Assembly: GCA_021846945.1 (NCBI GenBank)
Contig: JAJZVZ010000033.1
Coordinates: 1 to 36,101 of the forward strand
Length of the DNA stretch: 36,101 nucleotides
Source: Acidobacteriota bacterium
GTDB lineage: Bacteria > Acidobacteriota > Terriglobia > Terriglobales > Acidobacteriaceae
Reading direction: 5' to 3'
Shown here one piece after another: positions 15,876 to 24,118 of this stretch. A program made the translations under genes and the position numbers. The first letter of the stretch is position 1. Each line of letters opens with the position of its first letter. The notes under the pieces are model-generated. The model was not told the origin of the DNA, searched no databases, and was given only the letters and a program-made list of their open reading frames with translations.

Positions 15876-16694
15876 TCAGTCCAGCCGCGTCAGATACGCC
15901 TCGCCTTGGCTCGGCCTCAAATGACGAGCCAGGTATTCCGCCATGGCGCGGTCGCCGTCGTGCGGCCGGATGCGCACCCAATAGTGGCGCTCGGAGGGGA
16001 ACTCGATGACGCTGGCGCGCGGGTACTTGCGAATAAGCCTTCGTTTGAGACGCGATGCTACCGCATAGCTCGTGAATGGGCCGATCTGCACGCACCAGTG
16101 GCCGCCGCTCTCGATGGGCTTGGGTGTCTCGTAAACATCCAGCCGTACGCGCGCGATGCCTGGCCGGTAAATGCCCGTGGCGATTGCGGCTGCCCGTGAG
16201 AGATCCACGATCCTGCCTTCCACAAAAGGACCACGGTCGGTCACGCGCATCACACCCGACTGCCCCGTCTTGAGATTCGTCACCTTGATGAGCGATCCCA
16301 TGGGCAAGGTGCGGTTCGCGGCCGTCATCGTTTCGCCATCGAAGACCTTGCCATTGGCCGCCCTGCGGCCCTTGTAGGGTGCTTCATACCAACTGGCCAG
16401 GCCGACCCGCGTCTCGATCGGCCGGTGCGTCTCCACGTACTCCAGGTCCTCGGCGTTCGCCCCGATCGGCGACGACGGCGTACTGGAAACTTCGGGCGAT
16501 GGTTGCCGCGGTTGCGGCGGTGGCGTGTAAACCGGCGGTGGCGTGGGATAGACCGGGGGCGGCAACGACTGTGGCGCAGGCTGCGCCATCTGTTGATGAT
16601 GCCTGCAGCCGGTAACCACCAGCAGCACCAACGCCAAACCAGCCAGCCCTGCCCAACGTCCTGCTTTGGCTCGCTGTCGTATCCCTGAATTCAA
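15876..16694 (-). CDS. rlpA: RlpA-family septal/cell-wall lipoprotein with SPOR domain
   Basis: RlpA proteins are lipoproteins; characterised members cleave denuded peptidoglycan strands during cell separation. The N-terminus has a lipobox (VVTGC, Cys about residue 30), followed by a Pro/Gln/Tyr-rich linker. The double-psi beta-barrel core reads VGLASWYEAPYKGRRAANG, TMTAANRTLPMGSLIKVTN and VRVTDRGPFVEGRIVDLS, with the conserved Asp and Arg of the RlpA barrel. A C-terminal SPOR domain (WCVQIGPFTSYAVASRLKRR onward) should bind stem-stripped glycan. The start is TTG at 16694 (or 16697): AAGGGG lies eight bases upstream and TTGA overlaps the stop of the preceding small gene, giving translational coupling. 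Confidence 0.93.
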   Translation of the reverse strand: MNSGIRQRAKAGRWAGLAGLALVLLVVTGCRHHQQMAQPAPQSLPPPVYPTPPPVYTPPPQPRQPSPEVSSTPSSPIGANAEDLEYVETHRPIETRVGLASWYEAPYKGRRAANGKVFDGETMTAANRTLPMGSLIKVTNLKTGQSGVMRVTDRGPFVEGRIVDLSRAAAIATGIYRPGIARVRLDVYETPKPIESGGHWCVQIGPFTSYAVASRLKRRLIRKYPRASVIEFPSERHYWVRIRPHDGDRAMAEYLARHLRPSQGEAYLTRLD

Positions 16695-16927
16695 CAATTA
16701 GGCCCCTTGAACGGACCGGAGGGTTGCTCCATCCGGTCGGCAAGTCTGCGCAGCGTATCGGCAATCGTGCGCATCGCGGCTATGGACTCTTTTCGAACCT
16801 CCGGTACCACTGCATCATTCACATAGGCAATGGCATGGCGCAGTTCCCATTCGATCAATTCCACAGCCTCTTCAATGCGGTGTCCAACTCCGGCCGCACT
16901 ACGATCGGGGGCGGAATATGTGCTCAT
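16691..16927 (-). CDS. Small helical protein of unknown function, coupled to rlpA
   Basis: The 78-residue soluble protein has no signal peptide or membrane segment. Residues 15-68 look like one or two long amphipathic helices with regularly spaced hydrophobic positions (RIEEAVELIEWELRHAIAYV and IAAMRTIADTLRRLADRM), consistent with a coiled coil or partner-binding hairpin. The stop overlaps the rlpA-type start, so the two are probably made together, which hints at a link to the cell envelope or division. AAGG lies about nine bases before the ATG. I do not recognise the family; it is accepted on its start signals, overlap and coding appearance. Confidence 0.6.
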   Translation of the reverse strand: MSTYSAPDRSAAGVGHRIEEAVELIEWELRHAIAYVNDAVVPEVRKESIAAMRTIADTLRRLADRMEQPSGPFKGPNC

Positions 16928-16957
16928 GATTCGAAACCTTATTAACGATAACCAAGG

Positions 16958-17018
16958 CTGGCGAGTCTTTCCTTAGTCTGGCGGCTCCACCGCGACGAGT
17001 CAATGCCGCACTCGCCAG
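16958..17018 (-). promoter_or_regulatory. Candidate structured 5' leader of the small-protein/rlpA operon
   Basis: Two arms, CTGGCGAGT (16958-16966) and ACTCGCCAG (17010-17018), form a perfect nine-base stem around a 43-base interior. Inside, GCGGC (16981-16985) pairs with GCCGC (17005-17009), directly abutting the outer stem. On the minus strand the structure ends 30 bases before the ATG of the small gene, where a cis-acting RNA would sit. It does not match the c-di-AMP (ydaO), cobalamin or c-di-GMP riboswitch motifs I know. Confidence 0.35.
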
Positions 17019-17329
17019 AGGTATCGCAAAGATTACTACAGGAAGGGATCCACTATTTATTTTCTTTTTCAAGCTAGTTAGATTCCTATTTACTGAAGAA
17101 TTGTTGCCCATTGGCCAGTAACTTTTTCCGCCAGAGATGCGTCTGACTTTCAGGGTGGAGGATGATGGCTGCGCCCCCACTCCGAGTGGGTAGAGTGGTT
17201 TCGCCACGGATCGTTGCCGAAATAGAGACTTTGCGGCGCGACGCCGATCCAGCGAGGAGCCGATTGCTTTTGGAAAGCGGTTCATGCCATTCCAACACAA
17301 GCAGATACGCCGCCGGCGATGCTCTCCGT
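17019..17329. other. Rest of the divergent intergenic region
   Basis: This stretch includes an AT-rich segment near 17050-17100, the likeliest place for promoters of either divergent gene, though no good hexamer pair was found. From 17162 the frame of the next gene is open with a GGAGG immediately before the ATG, a spacing too short to be convincing. Confidence 0.4.
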
Positions 17330-18256
17330 GTGCAGTCCCGCTCGCGGTGGTCCCGGTTTTTCATGCTCGCCCTGCCCGCCATCGTGATCCTGCTGTCTTG
17401 CGGCGTGGCCTGTGCCGGGCAGGCTCCAGACTCCCATCCCGCCTCAGCGCTGCCTCCGGCGCCACAGTCGCAAACCCAACTTCAAGCTGCGCATCCCGCA
17501 CGCTCCAGGCCTGCAAAGCCCTGCCCGCCTGGCAATACCCACACAGGCAGGACTGCCGCGCCTGCGCCAGCCACAGCATTGCGCTCCGGCTCGCAGCCGG
17601 TCAAACAGACAACTCCCTGCCCCTCTCATCTCCCCATCGTCAACTGGTATGCCCGCTTTCTCGACGGGCCGCACGTGAAGCCCCTGACGCCCAAAGAGAA
17701 AGCATGGCTGGCCACGCGCAACCTGGGAGATCCCTTTAATGCCATCACCATACTGGGCCAATCCGGCATCGCCGTGGCCTCGGATCCAAGTTCCCCCTAT
17801 GGCCCCGGCATGCCTGGCTTCGGGCGCAACGTTGGCGTCAGCTACGCCGAGGACGCGACCGGCGAGTTCTTCGGCACTTTCCTCATCCCTTCCATCGCTC
17901 GACAGGACCCGCACTACCACCGCATGCCTGACGCTTCCATCAAGCGCAGAATCGCGCACGCCATCTTTCAGGTTGCATGGACCCAGGGCGACAACGGTAA
18001 GCAAATGGTGAACTACGCCGACCTGGTGGGATTCGCCATCGACGATGAGATCGCCAATCTCTACGTCCCCGGCGAACAGACCAACCTGCCCAGCACGGCA
18101 GCGCGCTACGCCACCGGTCTGGCCACCGCGCCCATTGACAACTTCGTCACCGAGTTCCTTCCCGATATCGCCCGCCACATCCACATGCGCATCGTTCTGG
18201 TCCAGCGCATCATCAACCAAGTTGCCACGACCAACAATAATGCCACCACCGACTAG
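17330..18256 (+). CDS. Conserved acidobacterial-type secreted protein of unknown function
   Basis: The 308-residue form starting at GTG 17330 has a basic start (QSRSRWSR) and a hydrophobic signal segment ending near CACAGQ, followed by a Pro/Gln/Ala-rich linker of about 80 residues. The C-terminal half is compact and looks conserved: LTPKEKAWLATRNLGDPFN, YGPGMPGFGRNVGVSYAED, EFFGTFLIPSIARQDPHYHR, IFQVAWTQGDNGKQMVNYAD and FLPDIARHIHMRIVLVQRII. I recall this arrangement from acidobacterial genomes only as a hypothetical protein. The His-containing motif QDPHYHR is noticeable. The exact start is uncertain: 17162 and 17363 are in-frame alternatives, and 17330 gives the best signal peptide. It precedes the kinase gene by 64 bases. 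Confidence 0.78.
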   Translation: MQSRSRWSRFFMLALPAIVILLSCGVACAGQAPDSHPASALPPAPQSQTQLQAAHPARSRPAKPCPPGNTHTGRTAAPAPATALRSGSQPVKQTTPCPSHLPIVNWYARFLDGPHVKPLTPKEKAWLATRNLGDPFNAITILGQSGIAVASDPSSPYGPGMPGFGRNVGVSYAEDATGEFFGTFLIPSIARQDPHYHRMPDASIKRRIAHAIFQVAWTQGDNGKQMVNYADLVGFAIDDEIANLYVPGEQTNLPSTAARYATGLATAPIDNFVTEFLPDIARHIHMRIVLVQRIINQVATTNNNATTD

Positions 18257-18320
18257 CGGGCGACCTTCCTGTGCGCCTGCGATAACGTCCTCTTCACGCC
18301 CCCACCGCTACACTAGGGGT

Positions 18321-20867
18321 ATGGCCGTAAAACGCAAGATTATCGAGCACTATGAGATCCTCCGCCGCCTCGGCGCCGGGGGCAGCGGTGTGGTCTACCT
18401 TGCGAACGACCTGCTTTTGCAGCGTCCGGCTGTGCTCAAGATTCTGCGTACCGGCCCGCTCGTCACGGCCGAGGAGACGCGGTCCACCATGCTGCGCGAA
18501 GCCCGCCTCGCCTCTGCCATCGAGCATCCCAATGTCTGCGCCATCTACGAAGTGGGCGAGAGTGGCGATGAGGCCTACATCGCCATGCAATACGTGCCCG
18601 GCCAGTCGCTCGACCAGTTGATCGCGCGCGGCCCGGCAAGCCTGCAACTGGTGCTCTCGGTCGGCATTCAGATCGCCGATGGCCTGCAGGCCGCGCACGC
18701 CCTTGGCATCTTTCACCGCGACCTCAAGCCGCAGAACGTCATGCTCAGTGACGGCGGCCTGGTCAAAATCCTCGACTTCGGCCTTGCCCGCCGCCTCGAA
18801 GCCGAAGACGCCATCGTCGAACCAGCCGTGCCCGCGCAGCCCCGGGAAGCCCCCCAGTCTGCCGCCTTCACCGCCCGCGGCGGCACCATCCGCTACATGG
18901 CCCCCGAGCAGTTCGTCACCGGCCATTCGAGCGTGCAGTCCGACGTGTGGGCACTTGGTATCATCCTCTTTGAGCTGGCCAGCGGCCGCCATCCCTTTGC
19001 CGGCCCTGACGCCGAAGACTTCCAGACCATTCGCGCCATCCAGTATTCCGACGCCGCCGACCTCGGCGCGATCGTTCCCGGCATCTCGCCCGAGTTGAAA
19101 AGCGTCATCGCCGGCTGCCTCGAAAAGAATCCCGCCGTCCGCTACGCCTCTGCCGCGGAGGTGCGCGAAGCGTTGCGGACCATCATGAAGGCCCAGCAAA
19201 TCGAAATCGGAATGATTCCCGGCGCACCGGCCCCGAGTCTCGCCGCCGCCGGACGCGAGGCCGAAAAGCGCGCCACCGGCTTCCTCTCCATGCTCGCCGA
19301 GCGCTTTCGCGAATCGGCCGCCGAGCGCGCGCCGCAAAACTCGCTCGTCGTCCTGCCCTTCACCAATCTCGGCGCATCGGCCGTGGCTCCGCTCTACGGC
19401 TTCGCCCTGGCCGACGCCATCGCCGCGCGCCTGGCGCGCATTCCCGGCCTGGTTGTCCGTCCCTCCAGCGCGCTCATGCCGCTGCCCATCGCGCAGATGG
19501 ACCCGCTCGCCGTCGGCCAAAAACTGCTTGTCTCGTTTGTGCTTGCGGGCAACTTTCTGCGCTCCGATGGCGGCTTCGACCTCAACTGGCAGCTCCTCGA
19601 CGTCGCCGCGCAAAGCGTGCGCTCCGGCGGAGCCATCAGCGTGCCATCGCTCGACCTCATCGCCGTCCAAACCGAAATCTCCAATGAAGTCTTCGCCGCT
19701 CTGCACGGCCTCAGCCCCGCTGAAGTTCGCCGCGGCGCGGATTCCGCCCAGCCCGCGCACTCCGCCGGCCGCCTCATCACCACGCCGCGTCCCCCATCGC
19801 GCACCTCCCCGCGACCCAGCCACAGCGATCCGTCGCTGCCCGGCCCGGTCAGCGAAAAGTATCTGCAGGCCCGCGCCCTGCTCACCTCGTTCATGGTGCG
19901 CACCGGCGCTCGCGCCGATCTCGACCGCGCGCACACGCTGCTCTCCACGGTCACCGAGGCCGATCCTGCCTTTGCCGCCGGCTGGAGCGGCCTCGGCATC
20001 GCTGAATTGCAATACGCGCGCCACGGCTTCGGAGGCCAGATTCACGTCATGCGCGCCCGCCGCGCCTTTGACGAAGCGCTCAAGCTCGACCCCGCCTCCA
20101 TTGAGGCCAACCTCTACCGCATCTACATGCTGCTCTCGCGCGGCGAAAAGGAGTCGGCGCGCCACGGCATCGCCGACCTGCTCGCCACCGCCGGCAACGA
20201 CTGGAACGTGCGCGTGGTGGCGGGCATCGCCCTGCGCTGCGACGGCATGTACGACGAGGCACTCGCCCAGTTTGACCGCGCCCTCAAGCTCAACCCCGGC
20301 AACGCCGCCATCCTCTACAACCACCGCGCCCGCGTCTACCACTACCGCAACCAGATCGACCTGGCCGGCAACGAGCTTGAGAAAGGCCTGGCCCTAGAGC
20401 CGCGCCATCCGCTGCTGCGCACCTCCGCCGGCTACCAGCAGATGCGCCTCGGCAACCTCGCCGAGGCCATCGCAATCCTCGAAGGCGTCATCCGCGACGA
20501 GCCTTCGCTGCGTATCGCCGTACCCACGCTCGCCCTCTGCTACGTGCAATCCGGCGACCGCGACCGCGCCGCCGCATTGCTCAGCGACGATACCCTGGCC
20601 GGCGCCGAAGCCGACGGCGAGATGGCCTACCGCCTCGCCACCTACTTCGCTGTCGAAGGCGACTCCAGCGAAGCCCTGCACTGGCTGCGCCGCGCCATCT
20701 ACCTCGGCAACGAAAACTATCCCTGGTTCCAGAAAAATCCCGCCTGGAACAACCTCCGCACCAACGCCGACTTCGACCGCATCCTCGACGACTTGAAGAA
20801 CAGCTACCGCCGCAACCAGAAAACCTGGAAACGCCTGCTGGAACAATTGCCGCCGGAGAGCGAGTAA
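18321..20867 (+). CDS. Ser/Thr protein kinase with TolB-like domain and TPR repeats
   Basis: The 848-residue protein joins a Hanks-type kinase to a sensor-like C-terminal region. The kinase (about residues 8-290) has all key elements: glycine loop GAGGSG (18-23), Lys40, Glu60, HRDLKPQN with Asp134, DFG at 152-154 and APE at 194-196, so it should be active. Next comes a segment starting SLVVLPFTNLGAS, like the TolB N-terminal-type domain common in this architecture, and then TPR repeats over roughly the last 340 residues (for example YDEALAQFDRALKLNPGNAA). No transmembrane helix is apparent between kinase and TPRs, unlike many PknB-type receptors, so it is probably cytoplasmic. The ATG at 18321 is chosen because the kinase fold begins a few residues later; AGGGG is close upstream. 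Confidence 0.93.
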   Translation: MAVKRKIIEHYEILRRLGAGGSGVVYLANDLLLQRPAVLKILRTGPLVTAEETRSTMLREARLASAIEHPNVCAIYEVGESGDEAYIAMQYVPGQSLDQLIARGPASLQLVLSVGIQIADGLQAAHALGIFHRDLKPQNVMLSDGGLVKILDFGLARRLEAEDAIVEPAVPAQPREAPQSAAFTARGGTIRYMAPEQFVTGHSSVQSDVWALGIILFELASGRHPFAGPDAEDFQTIRAIQYSDAADLGAIVPGISPELKSVIAGCLEKNPAVRYASAAEVREALRTIMKAQQIEIGMIPGAPAPSLAAAGREAEKRATGFLSMLAERFRESAAERAPQNSLVVLPFTNLGASAVAPLYGFALADAIAARLARIPGLVVRPSSALMPLPIAQMDPLAVGQKLLVSFVLAGNFLRSDGGFDLNWQLLDVAAQSVRSGGAISVPSLDLIAVQTEISNEVFAALHGLSPAEVRRGADSAQPAHSAGRLITTPRPPSRTSPRPSHSDPSLPGPVSEKYLQARALLTSFMVRTGARADLDRAHTLLSTVTEADPAFAAGWSGLGIAELQYARHGFGGQIHVMRARRAFDEALKLDPASIEANLYRIYMLLSRGEKESARHGIADLLATAGNDWNVRVVAGIALRCDGMYDEALAQFDRALKLNPGNAAILYNHRARVYHYRNQIDLAGNELEKGLALEPRHPLLRTSAGYQQMRLGNLAEAIAILEGVIRDEPSLRIAVPTLALCYVQSGDRDRAAALLSDDTLAGAEADGEMAYRLATYFAVEGDSSEALHWLRRAIYLGNENYPWFQKNPAWNNLRTNADFDRILDDLKNSYRRNQKTWKRLLEQLPPESE

Positions 20868-20919
20868 GCATTCTCTGCCGAATTCTTGGAACGAATCAAG
20901 ATGGGAATTTTCATGCGGC

Positions 20920-20953
20920 GGGTGCCCCAGGTCTCGATTCTGAGACCTGGGAG
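20920..20953 (+). repeat. GGGTGCCCC hairpin repeat, copy 4; likely bidirectional terminator
   Basis: After GGGTGC, the arms CCCAGGTCTC (20926-20935) and GAGACCTGGG (20942-20951) form a perfect ten-base stem with a six-base loop. It lies between the convergent kinase and phosphoesterase genes and could end both transcripts. There is no T-tract, so intrinsic termination would be weak by E. coli rules. Confidence 0.6.
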
Positions 20954-21007
20954 TGACTCGCTGAAGTGCCACCACGTTGGCGGCATGAGAGAACGGCCGA
21001 AAGGCAA

Positions 21008-22441
21008 CTACTTTTCCTGCACATTGGAGATCAGATCCGTCTTCGGGTGCACGGGAAGGATCAGTGGAGGTAATGGCTTTTGATTGAAGTCAAAGTCATT
21101 CACCAGATCCCCCAGGATGGGAAGATCCTCGCGCACGGTAGGCCGCGGATCAGGCCGGCCATCGGTTTTTGGATTGAGGCGCAACCCTCCAAGAAAATCG
21201 TCTTCAACAAACTTCAGATACGCGTCGAAGCTTAAAATCTGGTGGTCGATAAAATGCTGCCGCGCATACGGGGAAATCACCATGCCAGGGACGCGTAACC
21301 CATAGCCATTGCCATCGACAACCGGCGGGGGCACATGATCATAGAAGCCGCCCCAGTCATCCCATACCAGGAAGATCGCGCTGTCAGCCCAGTTCGGCCC
21401 CTGCATGACTGCATTGATCAGGCTCGTTACGTAGCTCTGCCCTGCGCTCACGCGGCCGGGCGGATGCTCGCTGACCGGTCCCGCGGGAGCAATCCAGGAA
21501 ACGGAGGGCAACGTGCCGTCGTGAGCCTGCTTATAGAAGTCTTCGAGTGGTTGAATGCGCGACAGCTCACCGTCGTCCTTCACCGTATCGAAGTACGGCA
21601 GGGGGTTCCATATCCCGGGTGTGCGAGGCCCCTGCTTACCCGGCGTGCACGGCTTCTCGTCATCGTCCTTGCAGCCGGGCGCGGTCCCCTTCATCACGTA
21701 GTATCCCCAGGTCACATGATGCGTATGCAGCAGATACGTCAGGTCAGTCCACGCATAGATCGGATCTCCATGCGGATCGGGCGGGCCGCCATATTTCTGC
21801 TCGTGCGGGTGAAAATCCGGCGGGATGCCAGGGGCATTCAATGCATTCGTGCAACTCATCGGGTCGTCATGACGGGTGCAATACGCCGACCAGGCCGACA
21901 CCTCAAACAGATGCGCCGGAAGGCTCCAGGACGCATCCGGCTCAAACATGTGGTCCTGCAGCACAAACGTGCGGGCATACGCCCAATAGTTGGGGATCTC
22001 CCGTTGGTCGTGATAGCCCATCACATCCGGATTTTCTGAGGTCGAACATGCGGGGTTATTATGATCGCCACATCCCTTGAAGGCGCCCTCCGCCCCGATG
22101 ACGAAACCGTCCATGCGGCCGTTGTCGATTGACTTGCGGCTATCCCGCGCGTAATGCGGACCACCGCCATTCACGTCGTTTTTGTCATGGTACGGGCTTT
22201 GACACGTTCCGGCCCTGGGGTCCGGGTTGCACACGGTGAACGCCCCATCCTTGCTCGGAATCCCATCGGCTCCCGGAAAGGTTCCGAAGTAGGAGTCAAA
22301 GGAGCGATTCTCCTGCATGATGATGATTACATGCCGAATCTTATGAATTCCCGTATGATCCGCCGAGGACACTTGACCTACAGCACTACTGGCGGCGAAA
22401 AGAGCGACCCCCAGACAAAAACACACTCCACCTGCCTTCAT
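21008..22441 (-). CDS. Phosphoesterase / phospholipase C-acid phosphatase family protein
   Basis: The 477-residue exported protein (signal peptide residues 1-22) belongs to the phosphoesterase family that includes bacterial phospholipase C and AcpA-type acid phosphatases. The family start is clear: [20 protein letters not shown] followed by GADG. Further family-like stretches are [40 protein letters not shown], and [19 protein letters not shown] with acidic and His metal-ligand candidates. It should hydrolyse phosphate esters in the periplasm or outside the cell; whether the substrate is a phospholipid or another ester is not decidable here. GGAGGT lies eight bases before the ATG. The gene converges on the kinase gene across a hairpin. 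Confidence 0.92.
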   Translation of the reverse strand: MKAGGVCFCLGVALFAASSAVGQVSSADHTGIHKIRHVIIIMQENRSFDSYFGTFPGADGIPSKDGAFTVCNPDPRAGTCQSPYHDKNDVNGGGPHYARDSRKSIDNGRMDGFVIGAEGAFKGCGDHNNPACSTSENPDVMGYHDQREIPNYWAYARTFVLQDHMFEPDASWSLPAHLFEVSAWSAYCTRHDDPMSCTNALNAPGIPPDFHPHEQKYGGPPDPHGDPIYAWTDLTYLLHTHHVTWGYYVMKGTAPGCKDDDEKPCTPGKQGPRTPGIWNPLPYFDTVKDDGELSRIQPLEDFYKQAHDGTLPSVSWIAPAGPVSEHPPGRVSAGQSYVTSLINAVMQGPNWADSAIFLVWDDWGGFYDHVPPPVVDGNGYGLRVPGMVISPYARQHFIDHQILSFDAYLKFVEDDFLGGLRLNPKTDGRPDPRPTVREDLPILGDLVNDFDFNQKPLPPLILPVHPKTDLISNVQEK

Positions 22442-22764
22442 CCCGAACGCACCTCCGCTTGTATGGTTTAAGGTATTTCTCCTTCAGATGTAGACCCCGC
22501 GATTTCAATTCGAGTTGGTACTTACTTGAAAGAACCGCCGCTTTCATTCCCGGCTTCGGCGTACAGCAAGAGGAGAACAGCTGCAGCTGCTGCCGTGCGC
22601 TTTGCCGTTTTTCACTCTAGCACGTGGGGATGACGGCTGGCCTGTGTCACGGCTTTCCAAAACAAGATGAGTCTGAAGGATGGGAAACCCCAACTGACCA
22701 TCTGTGCAGCGATGGCGCTCCCGCCCAATTGCTCAGATGGACGCCTGCTACGAGCACCCGCCCT
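22442..22764. other. Intergenic region upstream of the phosphoesterase gene
   Basis: This gap separates two minus-strand genes. It holds the Shine-Dalgarno sequence of the phosphoesterase gene and presumably its promoter, but no convincing hexamer pair was found. A short palindrome (AGCTGCAGCT, about 22580) is present. No gene or RNA was recognised. Confidence 0.4.
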
Positions 22765-23958
22765 TCAGAAATCGTGGTGATGGTCGATCGGCGGGAAGAA
22801 TCGCAGCGGCACATTGTCATTCGTTGGCGCGGCTTCCTCCGCGACGGGTGGGTTGGCCGTCTCGGTCTGCGCGCGGAGCCTGGCCACGGTCAGCCAGTTG
22901 TCCTTGTGGGGCTGATCCGCGAACCACGGTGGCAGCGGCATGGCCAGATACCGGCTCAGCGCTTCGGCATATCCCTCGTAGAGAGCGCGCATCTCCCGCA
23001 GTCTTTCGCCGGAGCGCGCGTCGCGGCAAACGCTCAACCCGCTCTGGCAGAGCAGGTCGTACAGTTGCTGGAACCGTTCCGGCGGCAGTCGATCGGGCGC
23101 GTTATGAAGCGGCCGCAGCCAGAGAATCTGCGCCAGATCGACCATGGCGTGGCGAGCCATGGCAAAGGTTAGTTGAGCCTGCCGCGCTTCCTGCCCCTGG
23201 ATGCCGGAGATCATCAGCGCCGAAGCGTCGAGAACGGCGGTGAGAGCGCTCAGCCAGCTCTGATGCGTGTGTTGCGAGCGGAAGTAGCAGAGCAGCGGAT
23301 AGGAGATATGGCTCTCCAGCAGTTCCGCGGACCAGCGCTCCCACTCAATCAACAACACTGAAAGCGCCTGCTCCGCGCCCTGATGGGAATGGCGCCGCAG
23401 CAGTTCCGCCGCAGTCGGCGGCGAGCCGGCCCGCGCATCCAGCAGTGAGATGCTGACTTCGCGCCGCGAGAATGCACTGTAGAGGACGGGGAAATAGCCC
23501 ATCACCACAGCCAGGAACCCGAGCCCCGTGCCCGACTCCAGAATGATGAGCGCGCGCGCCCATGCAGTCTGCGGCGTTACGTCACCGATGCCCAGAGTGA
23601 ACAGGGTGGTTCCACTGACATACAGATCCGAGCGGAAACCGGACCGCTGCACCAGGTCCTTGAAAGGACTGCCCATCGCGTAAAAGATCAGCCCAAAACC
23701 CAGCGCCATCACAGCCGCCCAGACCACCAGAAGAAGAATCAACGACAGCGGCCCGTAGTAACTGAAGGCAGTCTCGCGCCGGCGGGCACTGCGCATGCGC
23801 CGCACCAGGAATACCCATGGATTCCAGGTGACGATATAAAAAATGCGCGTGAGCCGGAAGCGCCCGGACGCGCGCCGTGGGAGGATGATGGTCTGGAAGG
23901 CATCAAGAAGCACGACCCATAAGCAAACAACGCCGGCGGCAAGCGCAGCAACCTGCAT
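22765..23958 (-). CDS. Two-TM ion channel family protein, K+ channel-like
   Basis: The 397-residue inner-membrane protein has a first helix at about residues 3-20, a basic loop (FLVRRMRSARRRE), a helix at 70-95, a pore segment with the selectivity filter TLGIGD (residues 121-126) and a following helix (about 134-158). The filter matches the TxGxGD signature of potassium channels with Ile in place of the usual Tyr or Phe, so selectivity for potassium is probable but unproven. The C-terminal 230 residues are soluble, helical and not recognised as an RCK/TrkA-N domain. GGAGG lies upstream of the ATG at 23958 with good spacing. The gene follows the malic enzyme gene on the same strand after about 160 bases. 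Confidence 0.85.
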   Translation of the reverse strand: MQVAALAAGVVCLWVVLLDAFQTIILPRRASGRFRLTRIFYIVTWNPWVFLVRRMRSARRRETAFSYYGPLSLILLLVVWAAVMALGFGLIFYAMGSPFKDLVQRSGFRSDLYVSGTTLFTLGIGDVTPQTAWARALIILESGTGLGFLAVVMGYFPVLYSAFSRREVSISLLDARAGSPPTAAELLRRHSHQGAEQALSVLLIEWERWSAELLESHISYPLLCYFRSQHTHQSWLSALTAVLDASALMISGIQGQEARQAQLTFAMARHAMVDLAQILWLRPLHNAPDRLPPERFQQLYDLLCQSGLSVCRDARSGERLREMRALYEGYAEALSRYLAMPLPPWFADQPHKDNWLTVARLRAQTETANPPVAEEAAPTNDNVPLRFFPPIDHHHDF

Positions 23959-24091
23959 GGATCCTCCATCCCCCCAAACTCAGTGGACAAAATGCTTCGT
24001 CCGTTCGCTGAATTTTATTACAGGCGATCCTCATGCCCACGCTTCTCCCGGCATACCGGCACAGGGGTTGGTCCCGGCGCAGACCACAAAC

Positions 24092-24109
24092 GCCGCACAA
24101 ATACGCGGC
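24092..24109 (-). terminator. Weak hairpin after the malic enzyme gene
   Basis: GCCGC (24092-24096) and GCGGC (24105-24109) can form a five-base stem just past the malic enzyme stop; on the minus strand it is followed by GTTTGTGG. It could be a weak terminator or a chance match. Confidence 0.25.
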
Positions 24110-24118
24110 TTTGCCCTC

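Noticed and set aside
16925..16950. GGTTTCGAATC on the minus strand, reminiscent of a tRNA T-arm
   Set aside because: No acceptor, D or anticodon arms can be drawn around it, and it overlaps the ribosome-binding region and start of the small gene.
18294..20342. A 682-codon minus-strand frame opposite the kinase gene
   Set aside because: Antisense shadow of a gene with complete kinase motifs; composition is typical of reverse-strand GC-rich codons.
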